Shown: positions 22,891 to 30,052 of the stretch, piece by piece | Position numbering within the stretch: the stretch's first letter is position 1 | Layout: every line of letters begins with the position of its first letter | Source: a virus | Length of the DNA stretch: 64,000 nt | Strand: one strand, 5' to 3' | Virus record (IMG/VR): IMGVR_UViG_3300005289_000003 | Location: 1-64,000 of that record | Notes under the pieces: model-generated | Databases searched by the model: none | Seen by the model: the letters and a program-made list of their open reading frames with translations, nothing else | Told to the model about the DNA's origin: nothing | Made by a program: the position numbers and the translations under genes

Positions 22891-23022
22891 AGGATGACGG
22901 CCGATGGTACGGCGGTTTGCATTGCTGTCTGGGAGTGGGTACCCAGATGGAACCGACACGAGTTAAACCCATATAGGGAGTGGTCGGACCGTACCACCAT
23001 AAGCTTCAAAGGAGGAGTATAG

Positions 23023-23253
23023 ATGGTTACCATTTACTTCCCTGCCTACACAGCTAAGTTCAAGCTTCAGGATCGGGTTTACCTGACCAACAAGATTTCA
23101 TCAGGTCTGGGGACTGTAGTCGGCATCCACGCTCCATGGTCGATTGGCTTTGTAAGCGTTGGCGTTCGATACTCCGTCTCCTGGGATCGGAACAGGAAGA
23201 CTCTCAACGGTCCGGCCATGGAATCCGAAGAGGAATTGTCTAAGGTGATCTGA
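23023..23253 (+). CDS. Small beta-rich protein
   Basis: 76 aa; ATG after AAAGGAGGAG. YTAKFKLQDRVYLTNKISSGLGTVVGIHAPW looks like a KOW/Tudor-like or SH3-like strand order (basic strand, GxGxVxGI turn), typical of RNA- or protein-binding barrels. Not assigned further. Overlaps the next gene by one base. Confidence 0.75.
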   Translation: MVTIYFPAYTAKFKLQDRVYLTNKISSGLGTVVGIHAPWSIGFVSVGVRYSVSWDRNRKTLNGPAMESEEELSKVI

Positions 23254-23474
23254 TGCCCAGAGCTAAGGCGACTCATCCTTTCCACCTGGTTCAGGTCGGT
23301 ATTCCTTCGTACAACCCGCTAGAAGAGAAGCCTGTCTTGCGCATCACTGCGATAGACGAAAAAGACGGCAGGTTATTGGAGGGAGACTTCACCCCAGAGG
23401 AATTTAGAGTCTGGGCAGCCTCCTTGAACAAGTGGGCTGATCTATACGACGATATGGTTAGTCGCAAGAAGTAA
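23253..23474 (+). CDS. Hypothetical protein
   Basis: 73 aa, unknown. ATG overlaps the upstream TGA. A beta segment (FHLVQVGIPSYN, PVLRITAIDEKDG) and a C-terminal helix (EFRVWAASLNKWADLYDDM). Confidence 0.75.
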   Translation: MPRAKATHPFHLVQVGIPSYNPLEEKPVLRITAIDEKDGRLLEGDFTPEEFRVWAASLNKWADLYDDMVSRKK

Positions 23475-23539
23475 TACTTGTGGTCCCGATGAAAATAGCC
23501 ACTAGTGCCACGGTCAAGGTTCGGGATAGCCGTTGGTAT

Positions 23540-23612
23540 GGGGTCATAGCTCAGATGGAAGAGCGGAGCACTGAAAATGCTCAGGTCCGTGGTTCGATTC
23601 CACGTGTCCCCA
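23540..23612 (+). tRNA. tRNA-Phe (GAA)
   Basis: GGGGTCA acceptor with one T-T mismatch, anticodon loop CTGAAAA, T arm CGTGG-TTCGATT-CCACG. Confidence 0.85.
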
Positions 23613-23662
23613 CGGGAGGCCCTGAGAGGGCTCCTAACAAGATCACCTTTGAAGGGGGTGTC

Positions 23663-24073
23663 ATGGCAGCGTCAGCAACCCCTCGGGTCCGTACGGCCCG
23701 TTCAGGGGCTTCCAAGAAGGCAGCTACACCAGTAGCCGACCCCATGGTTGTGGAGATGGACTTCAAGCCAAGTTCCGGGGCACGCTTCGTCTACGATCCG
23801 GAAGACATTCCGAAGATTGTGATGGCCTTTGAGGGGCTACACGCGATCCTCTCGGCTGAATTCCTGGCAGAGGCCAAGACTCCGGATATCGTCAAGGTTC
23901 TGGTAGACAACGGCTATACCCTGTCGACCACCAGTGACCCGAAGTATGGGGCACTGTATGAAGGCCCGTTCATCACCTTGACCTACAAGAAGACTCTTCT
24001 TCGTCTGTCCGTGGTGGTTACCAAGGACAGCATCAAGGCAGACTTCCGGACCTATTACGAGACCAGAGGATAA
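23663..24073 (+). CDS. Hypothetical protein, basic N-terminus
   Basis: 136 aa; ATG after GAAGGGGGTG is used because upstream codons run through tRNA-Phe. A basic Ala/Thr-rich N-terminal 30 residues is followed by a beta-alpha domain (MVVEMDFKPSSGARFVYDP...). Fits a small DNA- or RNA-binding protein, but no family is recognised. Confidence 0.75.
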   Translation: MAASATPRVRTARSGASKKAATPVADPMVVEMDFKPSSGARFVYDPEDIPKIVMAFEGLHAILSAEFLAEAKTPDIVKVLVDNGYTLSTTSDPKYGALYEGPFITLTYKKTLLRLSVVVTKDSIKADFRTYYETRG

Positions 24074-24077
24074 GTTT

Positions 24078-24249
24078 CCTTCAGGGAATTGATGCCCCAG
24101 GATTTGCGCCATGCGTCCTGGGAGTCCCTGAAGGAGCGGCAGGGAAGGAAGCGCGGGCAATCCCCCACACGTGCCCGTGAGACTCTGGCTCCCCGTGGTT
24201 CCCTGATTGGACGACAGGGTTAATCTTCGTGGTAGCTTCCTTCCCTGTC
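24078..24249 (+). ncRNA. Two stem-closed RNAs before tRNA-Ile
   Basis: First: CCTTCAGGGA/TCCCTGAAGG with inner CCCAGGA/TCCTGGG (24078-24134). Second: a 15-bp stem 24138-24152 with 24235-24249 (GGCAGGGAAGGAAGC against GCTTCCTTCCCTGTC, one wobble) enclosing GGGCA/TGCCC. Ends 6 nt before the tRNA. Confidence 0.6.
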
Positions 24250-24255
24250 AGTTAG

Positions 24256-24331
24256 GCCCCTGTAGCCAAGTTCGGGGAAGGCATCCGTCTTATACGCGGA
24301 AGATACGTTGGTTCAAATCCAACCAGGGGTA
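24256..24331 (+). tRNA. tRNA-Ile (TAT)
   Basis: Acceptor GCCCCTG/CAGGGGT, anticodon loop CTTATAC, T arm GTTGG-TTCAAAT-CCAAC. Reads ATA, a codon that is rare in high-GC hosts, so useful to the phage. Confidence 0.85.
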
Positions 24332-24370
24332 CTGTTTTTGACCTATCCACTTACCCTAGGGAATCATTTA

Positions 24371-24490
24371 GTGAAGCACACGCACACGTGCCAGAATGCA
24401 GACTGTAAGAAAGTGTTCTACTGTACTGGCACGGGAGAACACCAGAGTGAATGCACGCATTGTGGAAACAAATATACCTTCACAAGCTAG
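24371..24490 (+). CDS. Zinc microprotein, CxNxxCKKxFxC type 1
   Basis: 39 aa; GTG after TAGGGAA. HTHTCQNADCKKVFYC and ECTHCGNKYTF give a four-cysteine ribbon with a His-rich N-terminus. Paralogue of the next gene. Function unknown; part of the tiny zinc-protein set in this array. Confidence 0.65.
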   Translation: MKHTHTCQNADCKKVFYCTGTGEHQSECTHCGNKYTFTS

Positions 24491-24500
24491 GGGTTAATGG

Positions 24501-24632
24501 GTGGCTTCTCACTCGCACACATGTCAGAACACGTCATGTGGCAAGACGTTCCAATGCAATAAGGTAGGACCCCACACGTTGGCGTGTCCTGATTGTGGTT
24601 CCGATACATCAGGCCACACGCACGCTCACTAA
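24501..24632 (+). CDS. Zinc microprotein, CxNxxCGKxFxC type 2
   Basis: 43 aa; GTG after TAGGGGTTAATGG. HSHTCQNTSCGKTFQC and CPDCGSDTSGHTHAH repeat the cysteine spacing of the preceding protein and end in a His cluster. Ends 8 bp before tRNA-Gln. Confidence 0.65.
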   Translation: MASHSHTCQNTSCGKTFQCNKVGPHTLACPDCGSDTSGHTHAH

Positions 24633-24640
24633 TTTCATAA

Positions 24641-24713
24641 TCCCCTGTGGTCTAATCTGGCAAGACATCGGATTTTGGTTCCGATCATCTAGGTTCAAAT
24701 CCTGGCAGGGGAG
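24641..24713 (+). tRNA. tRNA-Gln (TTG)
   Basis: Acceptor TCCCCTG/CAGGGGA, TGGTCTAAT D loop typical of Gln, anticodon loop TTTTGGT, T arm CTAGG-TTCAAAT-CCTGG. Confidence 0.85.
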
Positions 24714-24738
24714 CGGCATTGCGAAAGGAGGATTGCGA

Positions 24739-25335
24739 ATGCCGGGTTTCAACCCTGATGGCTCTTATAGAGTCTTTGATTCTGAAGCGGAAAGACTAGA
24801 AAACCAAGAGGCTGTAAGAAGAATCATTCAGGGTTTGCACACCAAGTATCCTGACCCGAGGGTAAGCCCACGTCCGGGTAATCCTGAAAAATGGGTTGGG
24901 AGTCTGAAGATGCCCAAAAAGATAGAGTTCAAAGATGGTGTGTTCCAATACGTGGGACCGCCAACCAAATCGGAAGGTACTGAAAACAAAATGGCGCGTG
25001 ACAGTGGTATGGACGTCAAGAGCTACAGCCCGTCGGACCCCAAGTTCGCCAGTGACGAGACTCCTTTCGAAGTCGGCCAGATCATCTCCATCGTGGGTCG
25101 CCACGGCGAGAGCGGTACCCACCTGCTGATCACGGACGTTCAGGCAGACACGGAGGTTCGTCACGAGGGTTCACCGGTCGGTGGCACCTACTACACCGGC
25201 TACGCTTCCAACGATTACGACCGTTCCACCCAGGTCATCAAGGTGGAGAACGGCACGGCCGTGACCGTGTGGACCGAGTACGACGTTCCGGTTACCCCGA
25301 AGGGTCTCCAGTCGCTTTCCTTCCCGAAGCGGTGA
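24739..25335 (+). CDS. Hypothetical protein, two-part
   Basis: 198 aa; ATG after AAAGGAGGA. N-terminal 80 residues are polar (DSEAERLENQEAVRRI); the C-terminal 115 residues are beta-rich (FEVGQIISIVGRHGESGTHLLITDVQ, QVIKVENGTAVTVWTEYDVPV). From about 25010 the codon use is visibly more GC-biased than before, suggesting a fusion or domain acquisition. The C-terminal strand order again recalls the VW-type small barrels. Confidence 0.75.
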   Translation: MPGFNPDGSYRVFDSEAERLENQEAVRRIIQGLHTKYPDPRVSPRPGNPEKWVGSLKMPKKIEFKDGVFQYVGPPTKSEGTENKMARDSGMDVKSYSPSDPKFASDETPFEVGQIISIVGRHGESGTHLLITDVQADTEVRHEGSPVGGTYYTGYASNDYDRSTQVIKVENGTAVTVWTEYDVPVTPKGLQSLSFPKR

Positions 25336-25366
25336 CCCTGACCTGATACCCAGGTCTAGATAAGCT

Positions 25367-25420
25367 CCTACCGGTCGACAGACGACATAAGCCCTGTTAC
25401 GGCAACGTCGGGCCGGTAGG
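25367..25420 (+). ncRNA. Stem-closed leader of tRNA-Arg
   Basis: CCTACCGG / CCGGTAGG enclosing a GACG...CGTC sub-stem; ends 4 nt before the tRNA. Confidence 0.5.
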
Positions 25421-25424
25421 TCTA

Positions 25425-25496
25425 GCCTCTATAGCTCAACGGATAGAGCACCGTGCTACGAACGCGGGTGTCCAGGTTCGATTCCTGGTAGAGGTA
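25425..25496 (+). tRNA. tRNA-Arg (ACG)
   Basis: Acceptor GCCTCTA/TAGAGGT, anticodon loop CTACGAA (A34 expected to become inosine via the host TadA), T arm CCAGG-TTCGATT-CCTGG. Confidence 0.9.
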
Positions 25497-25509
25497 CGCA
25501 ATAAAACTT

Positions 25510-25659
25510 CCAGCAATGGCTATAGGGTCGATCCGGACGTCTCCCGGTAGGTTGCTGGTTGGCTTGTATGACACGGGTGAGCAATTGCTATTGTGGAACT
25601 TGCCTCCACAAAGAACCAACCCTCCCAAGGCATGGGCTCAGAATGGTTGGCCGTGTCAT
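25510..25659 (+). ncRNA. Hairpin plus multi-arm stem-closed RNA
   Basis: CCAGCAA/TTGCTGG (25510-25558), then ATGACACGG/CCGTGTCAT (25568-25659) closing a junction with arms TTGTGGA/TCCACAA and CCAACC/GGTTGG plus the self-complementary GAGCAATTGCT: cloverleaf-like but with no T loop. Ends 3 nt before tRNA-Asn. Confidence 0.6.
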
Positions 25660-25662
25660 TAT

Positions 25663-25736
25663 TCCCCGTTAGCTCAACTAGGCAGAGCAACGCACTGTTA
25701 ATGCGTCGGTTGAATGTTCGAATCATTCACGGGGAG
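25663..25736 (+). tRNA. tRNA-Asn (GTT)
   Basis: Acceptor TCCCCGT/ACGGGGA, D stem GCTC/GAGC, anticodon loop CTGTTAA, T arm GAATG-TTCGAAT-CATTC. Confidence 0.9.
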
Positions 25737-25740
25737 CCTA

Positions 25741-26160
25741 GTCCCCAATGCGTCAAACTGATTGCCGATATTTGTAAGGTCGTGGTATCGCAGCATGAGG
25801 CAAGGTAGGTTGTAGCTATGTTTTCGCACCTTGGACATAGTTATACGGTGCTCCTAACCAATAGACCTTCCTGCGCATTGGGGACTTCAAAGCATCCTGA
25901 CGTCAGTCAGGAGCGAAGCATCCTAGGGAGAGTGATACGCCAACACCACTAATACGTGTCCCGTGAGCCCTAGGTAAGTCGGGACGTTGGCAGATTGGGT
26001 AAAAGGGCAAGCTTCCGTTTAGGTGGTGACAGCCGAGAGAAGAAGCCTGGGCACCCTAGGGTTAGATGAGGCAATATAGCGTTGACCTGACCCGTAGGAC
26101 TGTCACCCTGTAGCGCGATGGAAGAATACGCATGCGCGATAGTCGTACTTCTAGGGTGCC
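25741..26160 (+). ncRNA. Three consecutive stem-closed RNAs
   Basis: GTCCCCAATGCG/CGCATTGGGGAC (12 bp, 25741-25885), CCTAGGG/CCCTAGG (25922-25974) and GGCACCCTAG/CTAGGGTGCC (10 bp, 26050-26160), with a small perfect hairpin TCCTGAC...GTCAGGA between the first two. No gene in these 420 bp. Confidence 0.6.
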
Positions 26161-26185
26161 ACCCAATCGTTACATTGGAGACTAA

Positions 26186-26518
26186 ATGATAAAGTTTGGT
26201 GTCTTTGCTAAGACATTGGAAGAAGCCTGGTTCAAGGCTCACAACGAAGCAAAGCTCTTCTTCGGTGAGTCCAGGGTTCATAGCGTCAGGTTTCTGGGTG
26301 GCACCAAAGAAGATGATGACGCCTATTACTGCACCTTTGCCGCAGACTTGGTAAATGATGCGGATGCGGTTTCTGAGTACTACCCAACGGGTCGGCCATC
26401 TTCTCCGCCACCTTTCGAACCTCTGACTACTCCTCTGCCACTCTTGGAGGCCACGGCGATAATCGGGCCTACCACAGAGGAAAGAGAAGTCCTCAGAGTC
26501 AGCTATACAACCGAATAG
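26186..26518 (+). CDS. Hypothetical protein
   Basis: 110 aa; ATG after TTGGAG. N-terminal MIKFGVFAKTLEEAWFKAHNEAKLFF is a beta-alpha unit; the C-terminus is Pro-rich then beta. Function unknown. Confidence 0.75.
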   Translation: MIKFGVFAKTLEEAWFKAHNEAKLFFGESRVHSVRFLGGTKEDDDAYYCTFAADLVNDADAVSEYYPTGRPSSPPPFEPLTTPLPLLEATAIIGPTTEEREVLRVSYTTE

Positions 26519-26525
26519 ATGGCTT

Positions 26526-26610
26526 GCCATGGATGCACGCATGGGACGTGCGCCAGTCTGTAGAACTGGTGTCTAACAAGGCTAAGTAGGTTCGATTCCT
26601 ACCCGTGGCA
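26526..26610 (+). tRNA. tRNA-Tyr (GTA)
   Basis: Class II tRNA with a 16-nt variable region. Acceptor GCCATGG/CCGTGGC, D stem GCAC/GTGC, anticodon loop CTGTAGA, T arm GTAGG-TTCGATT-CCTAC. Confidence 0.9.
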
Positions 26611-26612
26611 CT

Positions 26613-26719
26613 GGAGACAATGAGGATAGAGCAGAGTCCCTAACCCGTAAGGGTGGGACGGTTTCCATAGCTGGCCACCGGCGAAACTCTGCTTTCACGG
26701 TTCAATTCCGGAGTCTCCT
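26613..26719 (+). ncRNA. Anticodon-less tRNA-like RNA, copy 1
   Basis: GGAGAC/GTCTCC acceptor, a T-arm-like CGG-TTCAATT-CCG, and in place of D and anticodon arms one large arm GCAGAGT/ACTCTGC containing GTCCC-ACCC/GGGT-GGGAC. Starts 2 nt after tRNA-Tyr. Its 5' ATGAGGATA, 3' TCACGGTTC and downstream CTCTATTCA recur in copy 2 (28486-28584). Confidence 0.6.
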
Positions 26720-26745
26720 CTATTCAAAAACTATAAGGAGTATTT

Positions 26746-26955
26746 GTGGGCAGAGCTACACACACGACAACCACGATTAGGCGAATCATTGTTGGTCAAG
26801 AGTTCTATCTCTCTATCGACGGAGTCACCGCTTACAAGCTCCTGACCAAGTCAGACATTGGTGGAGCAAGCTACAACGTCACCTTCAAGCGTGCAGACAA
26901 TGAAGGTGAAACCGAGCATGGAGACTGGCCGTACAACACCAAGGTCTACATCTGA
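26746..26955 (+). CDS. Small protein, beta family with KVYI end
   Basis: 69 aa; GTG after AAGGAG. RIIVGQEFYLSIDGVTAYKLLTKSD, SYNVTFKRADNEGE and terminal NTKVYI follow the order of the VWIY family at the left end (xGxxFxxSxDxxxxYxxxxxxDG, middle, V[WY]I). Confidence 0.75.
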   Translation: MGRATHTTTTIRRIIVGQEFYLSIDGVTAYKLLTKSDIGGASYNVTFKRADNEGETEHGDWPYNTKVYI

Positions 26956-26982
26956 CGGGGTCATGCCTGTTGGCCCGTTGCT

Positions 26983-27254
26983 GGTGAGCCTGTAGGCGAG
27001 CGGAGCACACCAGCCCAAAGAGGCTCACCTTTGCAGGGGTAGAGCCTCAATAGGTGGCCCCCGTGACGGTACCCAGAAGCCACGTGGTAGGGCTCTGGTG
27101 AGCTACCGGGGGCAGAGGCCCTAGGTTGTGTTCCAGCCCTTCCTAGGGCCTCTCAGACGTCTCTGTGGGAGCTTCCCTGTCCCCCCGTCAGGGCCACAGA
27201 GACAGGGGGAACCCTGGTGGGTTCCACTCCCCCCGGAATTCCTAGGGTTCCCCC
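26983..27254 (+). ncRNA. Chain of stem-closed RNAs before tRNA-Trp
   Basis: GGTGAGCCT/AGGCTCACC (26983-27029); AGGCCCTAGG/CCTAGGGCCT (about 27116-27152); GTCTCTGTGG/CCACAGAGAC (27159-27203); GGGGGAACCCT/AGGGTTCCCCC (27205-27254). Four strong independent stems in 270 gene-free bases; the last ends 6 nt before the tRNA. Confidence 0.6.
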
Positions 27255-27260
27255 GTTCAA

Positions 27261-27333
27261 GCGTCGTTAGCTTAATTGGTAGAGCTACGGTCTCCAAAAC
27301 CGTCAGGTGAGGGTTCGAATCCCTTGCGGCGTG
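27261..27333 (+). tRNA. tRNA-Trp (CCA)
   Basis: Acceptor GCGTCGT/GCGGCGT with wobbles, anticodon loop CTCCAAA, T arm GAGGG-TTCGAAT-CCCTT. Confidence 0.9.
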
Positions 27334-27352
27334 CTCCAAAGGAGGAAACTAT

Positions 27353-27478
27353 ATGAGCAAAAATATATCTGGTATGGAGTGTGGCTGCATGCTGGTTATT
27401 GAGTACGGTAAAGCGCCGTACATCATCAGGCACGCTAATTGCAAGAAGGCCCACGGCACACCAGAGAAGAAGAATTGA
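27353..27478 (+). CDS. CGC microprotein A
   Basis: 41 aa; ATG after AAAGGAGGAAACTAT, an ideal ribosome site. ECGCMLVIEYGKAPYIIRHANCKKAHG parallels the protein at 29287 (SCGCVLVFVDGKFSHQDVKNCNRGH): CGC, hydrophobic strand, GK, then HxNC/KNC and a final Cys-His pair. Likely metal binding. Confidence 0.7.
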   Translation: MSKNISGMECGCMLVIEYGKAPYIIRHANCKKAHGTPEKKN

Positions 27479-27479
27479 C

Positions 27480-27983
27480 ATGACCATGTCAGATGCCGAT
27501 CACATGCACCCGCATGTGGCTAGGGCTCTTCACGATGCTTTGAAGAGTGGGGACTACAAGCAAGGTCACAACTTCCTTCACAAGGTAATGAAGGACATAG
27601 GTGATCTTTACTGCTGCTTGGGTGTCCTTTGCCGGCTAGCCATTAACGCTGGCGTAGTGGTTCCTCAGGAAGAGTTCAATCTAGGGAACGGCAATCAGGT
27701 AGTCATCAAGTATGAAGGTGATGACGGGTGGCTTGGCCTGATAGTCAGTGAGTGGGCCGGAAAGCACGCTACTCCTTCTTATAGGCTTCCTCTCTGGTAC
27801 GACGAAGAGAAGAAGATTCCTTTTGCTGGGGACCTTGACGAAGAAATGGACCGTATTACTCTGGCCATCTTGAATGATGGAGATAGCAATAGGTTCCATG
27901 GTCTGACATTCTCTCAAATAGCCGACATCGTTTTGTTCATGTGGGGATACGGCGATGAAGACGAAGTATCGGCTAACGATTAG
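27480..27983 (+). CDS. CCLGVLC-motif phage protein
   Basis: 167 aa; ATG one base after the previous stop. LYCCLGVLCRLAINAG at about residues 41-56 is a motif seen in many actinophage proteins of unknown function. Region between is alpha/beta and acidic at the C-terminus. Role unknown. Confidence 0.8.
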   Translation: MTMSDADHMHPHVARALHDALKSGDYKQGHNFLHKVMKDIGDLYCCLGVLCRLAINAGVVVPQEEFNLGNGNQVVIKYEGDDGWLGLIVSEWAGKHATPSYRLPLWYDEEKKIPFAGDLDEEMDRITLAILNDGDSNRFHGLTFSQIADIVLFMWGYGDEDEVSAND

Positions 27984-28125
27984 ACGGAGTAACGGAAGAC
28001 TCGTTCGCGAATACGGCAACCTGAGCAAGTACGCGGCTAAAGTCCGTAGAGATGAACTAGAAGACAAATACGATTCCGGCTATTACGTCGAATTGACACC
28101 CGATAGGAAACCCAATGCTGAATAA
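27955..28125 (+). CDS. Basic small protein
   Basis: 56 aa; ATG overlaps the preceding gene by 29 bp, with GGGGATACGGCG upstream. MKTKYRLTIRRSNGRLVREYG then a helical basic stretch. Its stop overlaps the next ATG. Function unknown. Confidence 0.55.
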   Translation: MKTKYRLTIRRSNGRLVREYGNLSKYAAKVRRDELEDKYDSGYYVELTPDRKPNAE

Positions 28126-28402
28126 TCCAGGTCTCGTCTACGTCTGCTACATGGTCAGTGGGGACCAGGAGCCACGGCCCATCAAGGTGGGTCTGACGTA
28201 TGACGAAGCCTTGAAGGAAGTCAACGCGAATAAGAGGGCTGTCAAAACCGTACTCAGGTTCGCGTGGATCGCTGGCCTGTTCAGTAAGGAAGCGCGCAAG
28301 AACATGCAAACCCTGAAGGGTGTGAAGTACTACATCACGGGGTACCGGCCCACGGCGGTCAACAACCTTGCCACGGTGGATGAGGAGTGGGCAGAACAAT
28401 AA
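28115..28402 (+). CDS. Hypothetical protein
   Basis: 95 aa. LVYVCYMVSGDQEPRPIKVGLTYDEALKEV is a beta hairpin plus helix; ends with an acidic helix. Overlaps the upstream gene by 11 bp. Function unknown. Confidence 0.75.
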   Translation: MLNNPGLVYVCYMVSGDQEPRPIKVGLTYDEALKEVNANKRAVKTVLRFAWIAGLFSKEARKNMQTLKGVKYYITGYRPTAVNNLATVDEEWAEQ

Positions 28403-28410
28403 GGAAATAA

Positions 28411-28483
28411 GCCCCATTAGCTCAGTGGACAGAGCGACACCCTTCTAAGGTGAAGGCCGTAGGTTCGACTCCTACATGGGGTA
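28411..28483 (+). tRNA. tRNA-Arg (TCT)
   Basis: Acceptor GCCCCAT/ATGGGGT, anticodon loop CTTCTAA on a 4-bp-plus-mismatch stem, T arm GTAGG-TTCGACT-CCTAC. Reads AGA. Confidence 0.85.
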
Positions 28484-28485
28484 CG

Positions 28486-28584
28486 GGGGCACGATGTGGA
28501 AACGCGGGGAAGTAGGAAACAGTTTCTTCCTCCTTTATGTTTCCTATGATGACCGTTGTCACGGTTCGATTCCGGGGTGCCCCT
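28486..28584 (+). ncRNA. Anticodon-less tRNA-like RNA, copy 2
   Basis: GGGGCAC/GTGCCCC acceptor (7 bp), T-arm-like CACGG-TTCGATT-CCGGG, and a single arm TAGGAAAC/GTTTCCTA instead of D and anticodon arms. Starts 2 nt after tRNA-Arg, as copy 1 starts 2 nt after tRNA-Tyr, and is followed by the same CTCTATTCA. Confidence 0.65.
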
Positions 28585-28810
28585 CTATTCACTCTGAAGA
28601 GTGACCTGTAAGCACACCTATAAGTAGACTCTCCCTTCTGTCTGGCAGGATAAGAGCCACGGCTAGCATGCTGTCTGTGGTGACTGAAACTGCCCCGTAC
28701 GCGGAGAATGGCAAAGGGAGCGCATGTCACGCCACTGTGGATGAGTCATAGCCCTACCGAGTGCGCCGGTTCTAAGGGGTTAGGCGTTCGTCCGGAAGAG
28801 CGCTGGAACG

Positions 28811-28938
28811 AATGAGGGCCTACTAGGTGGAGTCGATTGGACTACTCGGGTCAGGTTGTCTAGGGTCTTAGAGCTGACGCAACCTGATGCAAAAGGGACG
28901 GGTAGGAGACTGAGAAGCCGATAATGTAGGCCCTCATT
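28811..28938 (+). ncRNA. Stem-closed RNA, 13-bp stem
   Basis: AATGAGGGCCTAC pairs perfectly with GTAGGCCCTCATT, enclosing CAGGTTG/CAACCTG. Ends 12 nt before the ribosome site at 28949. The 28585-28810 part has only small hairpins (CACTCT/AGAGTG). Confidence 0.6.
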
Positions 28939-28960
28939 TGTTTTGTCCAAAGGAGGAAAA

Positions 28961-29287
28961 ATGACAGATTTCATTATTGGCTGGATTCTTCCACCATTGA
29001 TGGTTATCGTGCTAGTAATCATGAATGTGTGTGGATACATGACAAAGAAGGGATACGATAAATACGTATGCCTGTCATGGGGAATAATGGCTATTTATTC
29101 TCTCGTCAAGGTTGATATCGGCGGGATAATCATCTACCTTACTTTTTCTCTTTATCACGGTTACAAGTGGTGGAAGAACCGCAAGGATGACGACTGGACC
29201 GACAAGGGTAACAAGCCAAAGCGGAAGCGTTCCCGTAACTGGGTTCCGAAGCTAAAGAACCCTGAACCAACAAAGTCGGTGGTGTAG
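28961..29287 (+). CDS. Membrane protein with basic tail
   Basis: 108 aa; ATG after AAAGGAGGAAAA. Three hydrophobic segments (IIGWILPPLMVIVLVIMNV, LSWGIMAIYSLV, GGIIIYLTFSLYHGY) then a strongly basic tail (KPKRKRSRNWVPKLK) expected inside the cell. Function unknown. Confidence 0.75.
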   Translation: MTDFIIGWILPPLMVIVLVIMNVCGYMTKKGYDKYVCLSWGIMAIYSLVKVDIGGIIIYLTFSLYHGYKWWKNRKDDDWTDKGNKPKRKRSRNWVPKLKNPEPTKSVV

Positions 29288-29388
29288 TGGCGACCGAGAA
29301 GCGTCCGCTAAGTTGCGGTTGTGTCCTGGTATTCGTGGATGGCAAGTTTTCACATCAGGACGTTAAGAACTGCAACAGAGGGCATTAG
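29287..29388 (+). CDS. CGC microprotein B
   Basis: 33 aa; GTG overlaps the upstream TAG. SCGCVLVFVDGKF...VKNCNRGH matches CGC microprotein A (27353) in spacing. Translationally coupled to the membrane protein. Confidence 0.65.
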   Translation: MATEKRPLSCGCVLVFVDGKFSHQDVKNCNRGH

Positions 29389-29418
29389 TTATTAATGGGT
29401 GGGCGAGGAAGACACCGC

Positions 29419-29480
29419 GCGTGGTCGGTGCTTGGAAACCGCCCTATGCCTCTGCACCAGATAGCCAGAGGTAGCCACGC
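29419..29480 (+). ncRNA. Stem-closed leader of tRNA-Ser
   Basis: GCGTGG/CCACGC enclosing CCTCT/AGAGG; ends 2 nt before tRNA-Ser. Confidence 0.45.
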
Positions 29481-29482
29481 AT

Positions 29483-29569
29483 GGGGAGTTGGCAGAGTGG
29501 CCGAATGCACTAGTCTTGAAAACTAGAGGGGCCTTAAAACCCCCAAGGGTTCAAATCCCTTACTCCCTT
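29483..29569 (+). tRNA. tRNA-Ser (TGA)
   Basis: Class II. Acceptor GGGGAGT/ACTCCCT, anticodon loop CTTGAAA, GGGG/CCCC variable arm, T arm AAGGG-TTCAAAT-CCCTT. Confidence 0.9.
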
Positions 29570-29570
29570 C

Positions 29571-29681
29571 GTGATACAAGAAGATGGTTGTACCTGCTGC
29601 GAGGATGGCGGGTTTACCGAGGGATATGGTAATAGCCATCGGTGCGGCAATTGTGGACACACTGAAGGAGCCCATAAGTAA
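29571..29681 (+). CDS. CxCC zinc microprotein 1
   Basis: 36 aa. GCTCCEDGGFTEG, then CGNCGHTEGAHK. GTG starts one base after tRNA-Ser. First of four coupled cistrons whose stops overlap the next ATG (TAATG or TGATG). Shared pattern across the family: Cx[CI]C, 12-20 residues, CxxCxHxxxAH. Confidence 0.65.
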   Translation: MIQEDGCTCCEDGGFTEGYGNSHRCGNCGHTEGAHK

Positions 29682-29821
29682 TGGCCGAATGTACCTGTTG
29701 CACAAATGGTGCCTTTGTTGAAGGACTCAACCCGAACCTGTGTAACAACTGCTTTCACCTGAAGTCGCTTCACTCCATCGTGGTGAGCTTCTTCAAGTTC
29801 TGGAATAGGATTAGCTTCTGA
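29681..29821 (+). CDS. CxCC zinc microprotein 2
   Basis: 46 aa. ECTCCTNGAFVEG, LCNNCFHLKSLHS, then a hydrophobic aromatic tail (IVVSFFKFWNRISF) that could associate with membrane. ATG overlaps the upstream TAA. Confidence 0.65.
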   Translation: MAECTCCTNGAFVEGLNPNLCNNCFHLKSLHSIVVSFFKFWNRISF

Positions 29822-29934
29822 TGGGTGTCTGTATCTGCTGCCTCTTTGGTGACTTCAAGGGTGGTGGCGAAAAGGACATCAAGGATATATGCGGGTGTGG
29901 CCATCACAGGAAAGACCACCAGAAGAGGTTTTAA
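29821..29934 (+). CDS. CxCC zinc microprotein 3
   Basis: 37 aa. VCICCLFGDFKGG, then CGCGHHRKDHQ. ATG overlaps the upstream TGA. The CICCLFGDF start closely resembles CYCCFIGDF at 30170 and CYCCLFDI at 41143. Confidence 0.65.
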   Translation: MGVCICCLFGDFKGGGEKDIKDICGCGHHRKDHQKRF

Positions 29935-30047
29935 TGTTCTTCTTTCTCTTCGGAGCATGTAGTTGCTGCTTGGCAGGCTCCTTCTCTGAGGGTGGCAACG
30001 ACGGTAAGTGCTCCCTCTGCAATCACACGTACGGAGCACACACCTAG
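29934..30047 (+). CDS. CxCC zinc microprotein 4
   Basis: 37 aa. FGACSCCLAGSFSEGG, CSLCNHTYGAHT. ATG overlaps the upstream TAA. Ends 5 bp before tRNA-Ser (GCT). Confidence 0.65.
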   Translation: MFFFLFGACSCCLAGSFSEGGNDGKCSLCNHTYGAHT

Positions 30048-30052
30048 AAATA

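Noticed and set aside
24595-24738. Upstream extension of the gene at 24739 through tRNA-Gln
   Set aside because: The frame runs through the tRNA, and an ideal AAAGGAGGA precedes the ATG at 24739.
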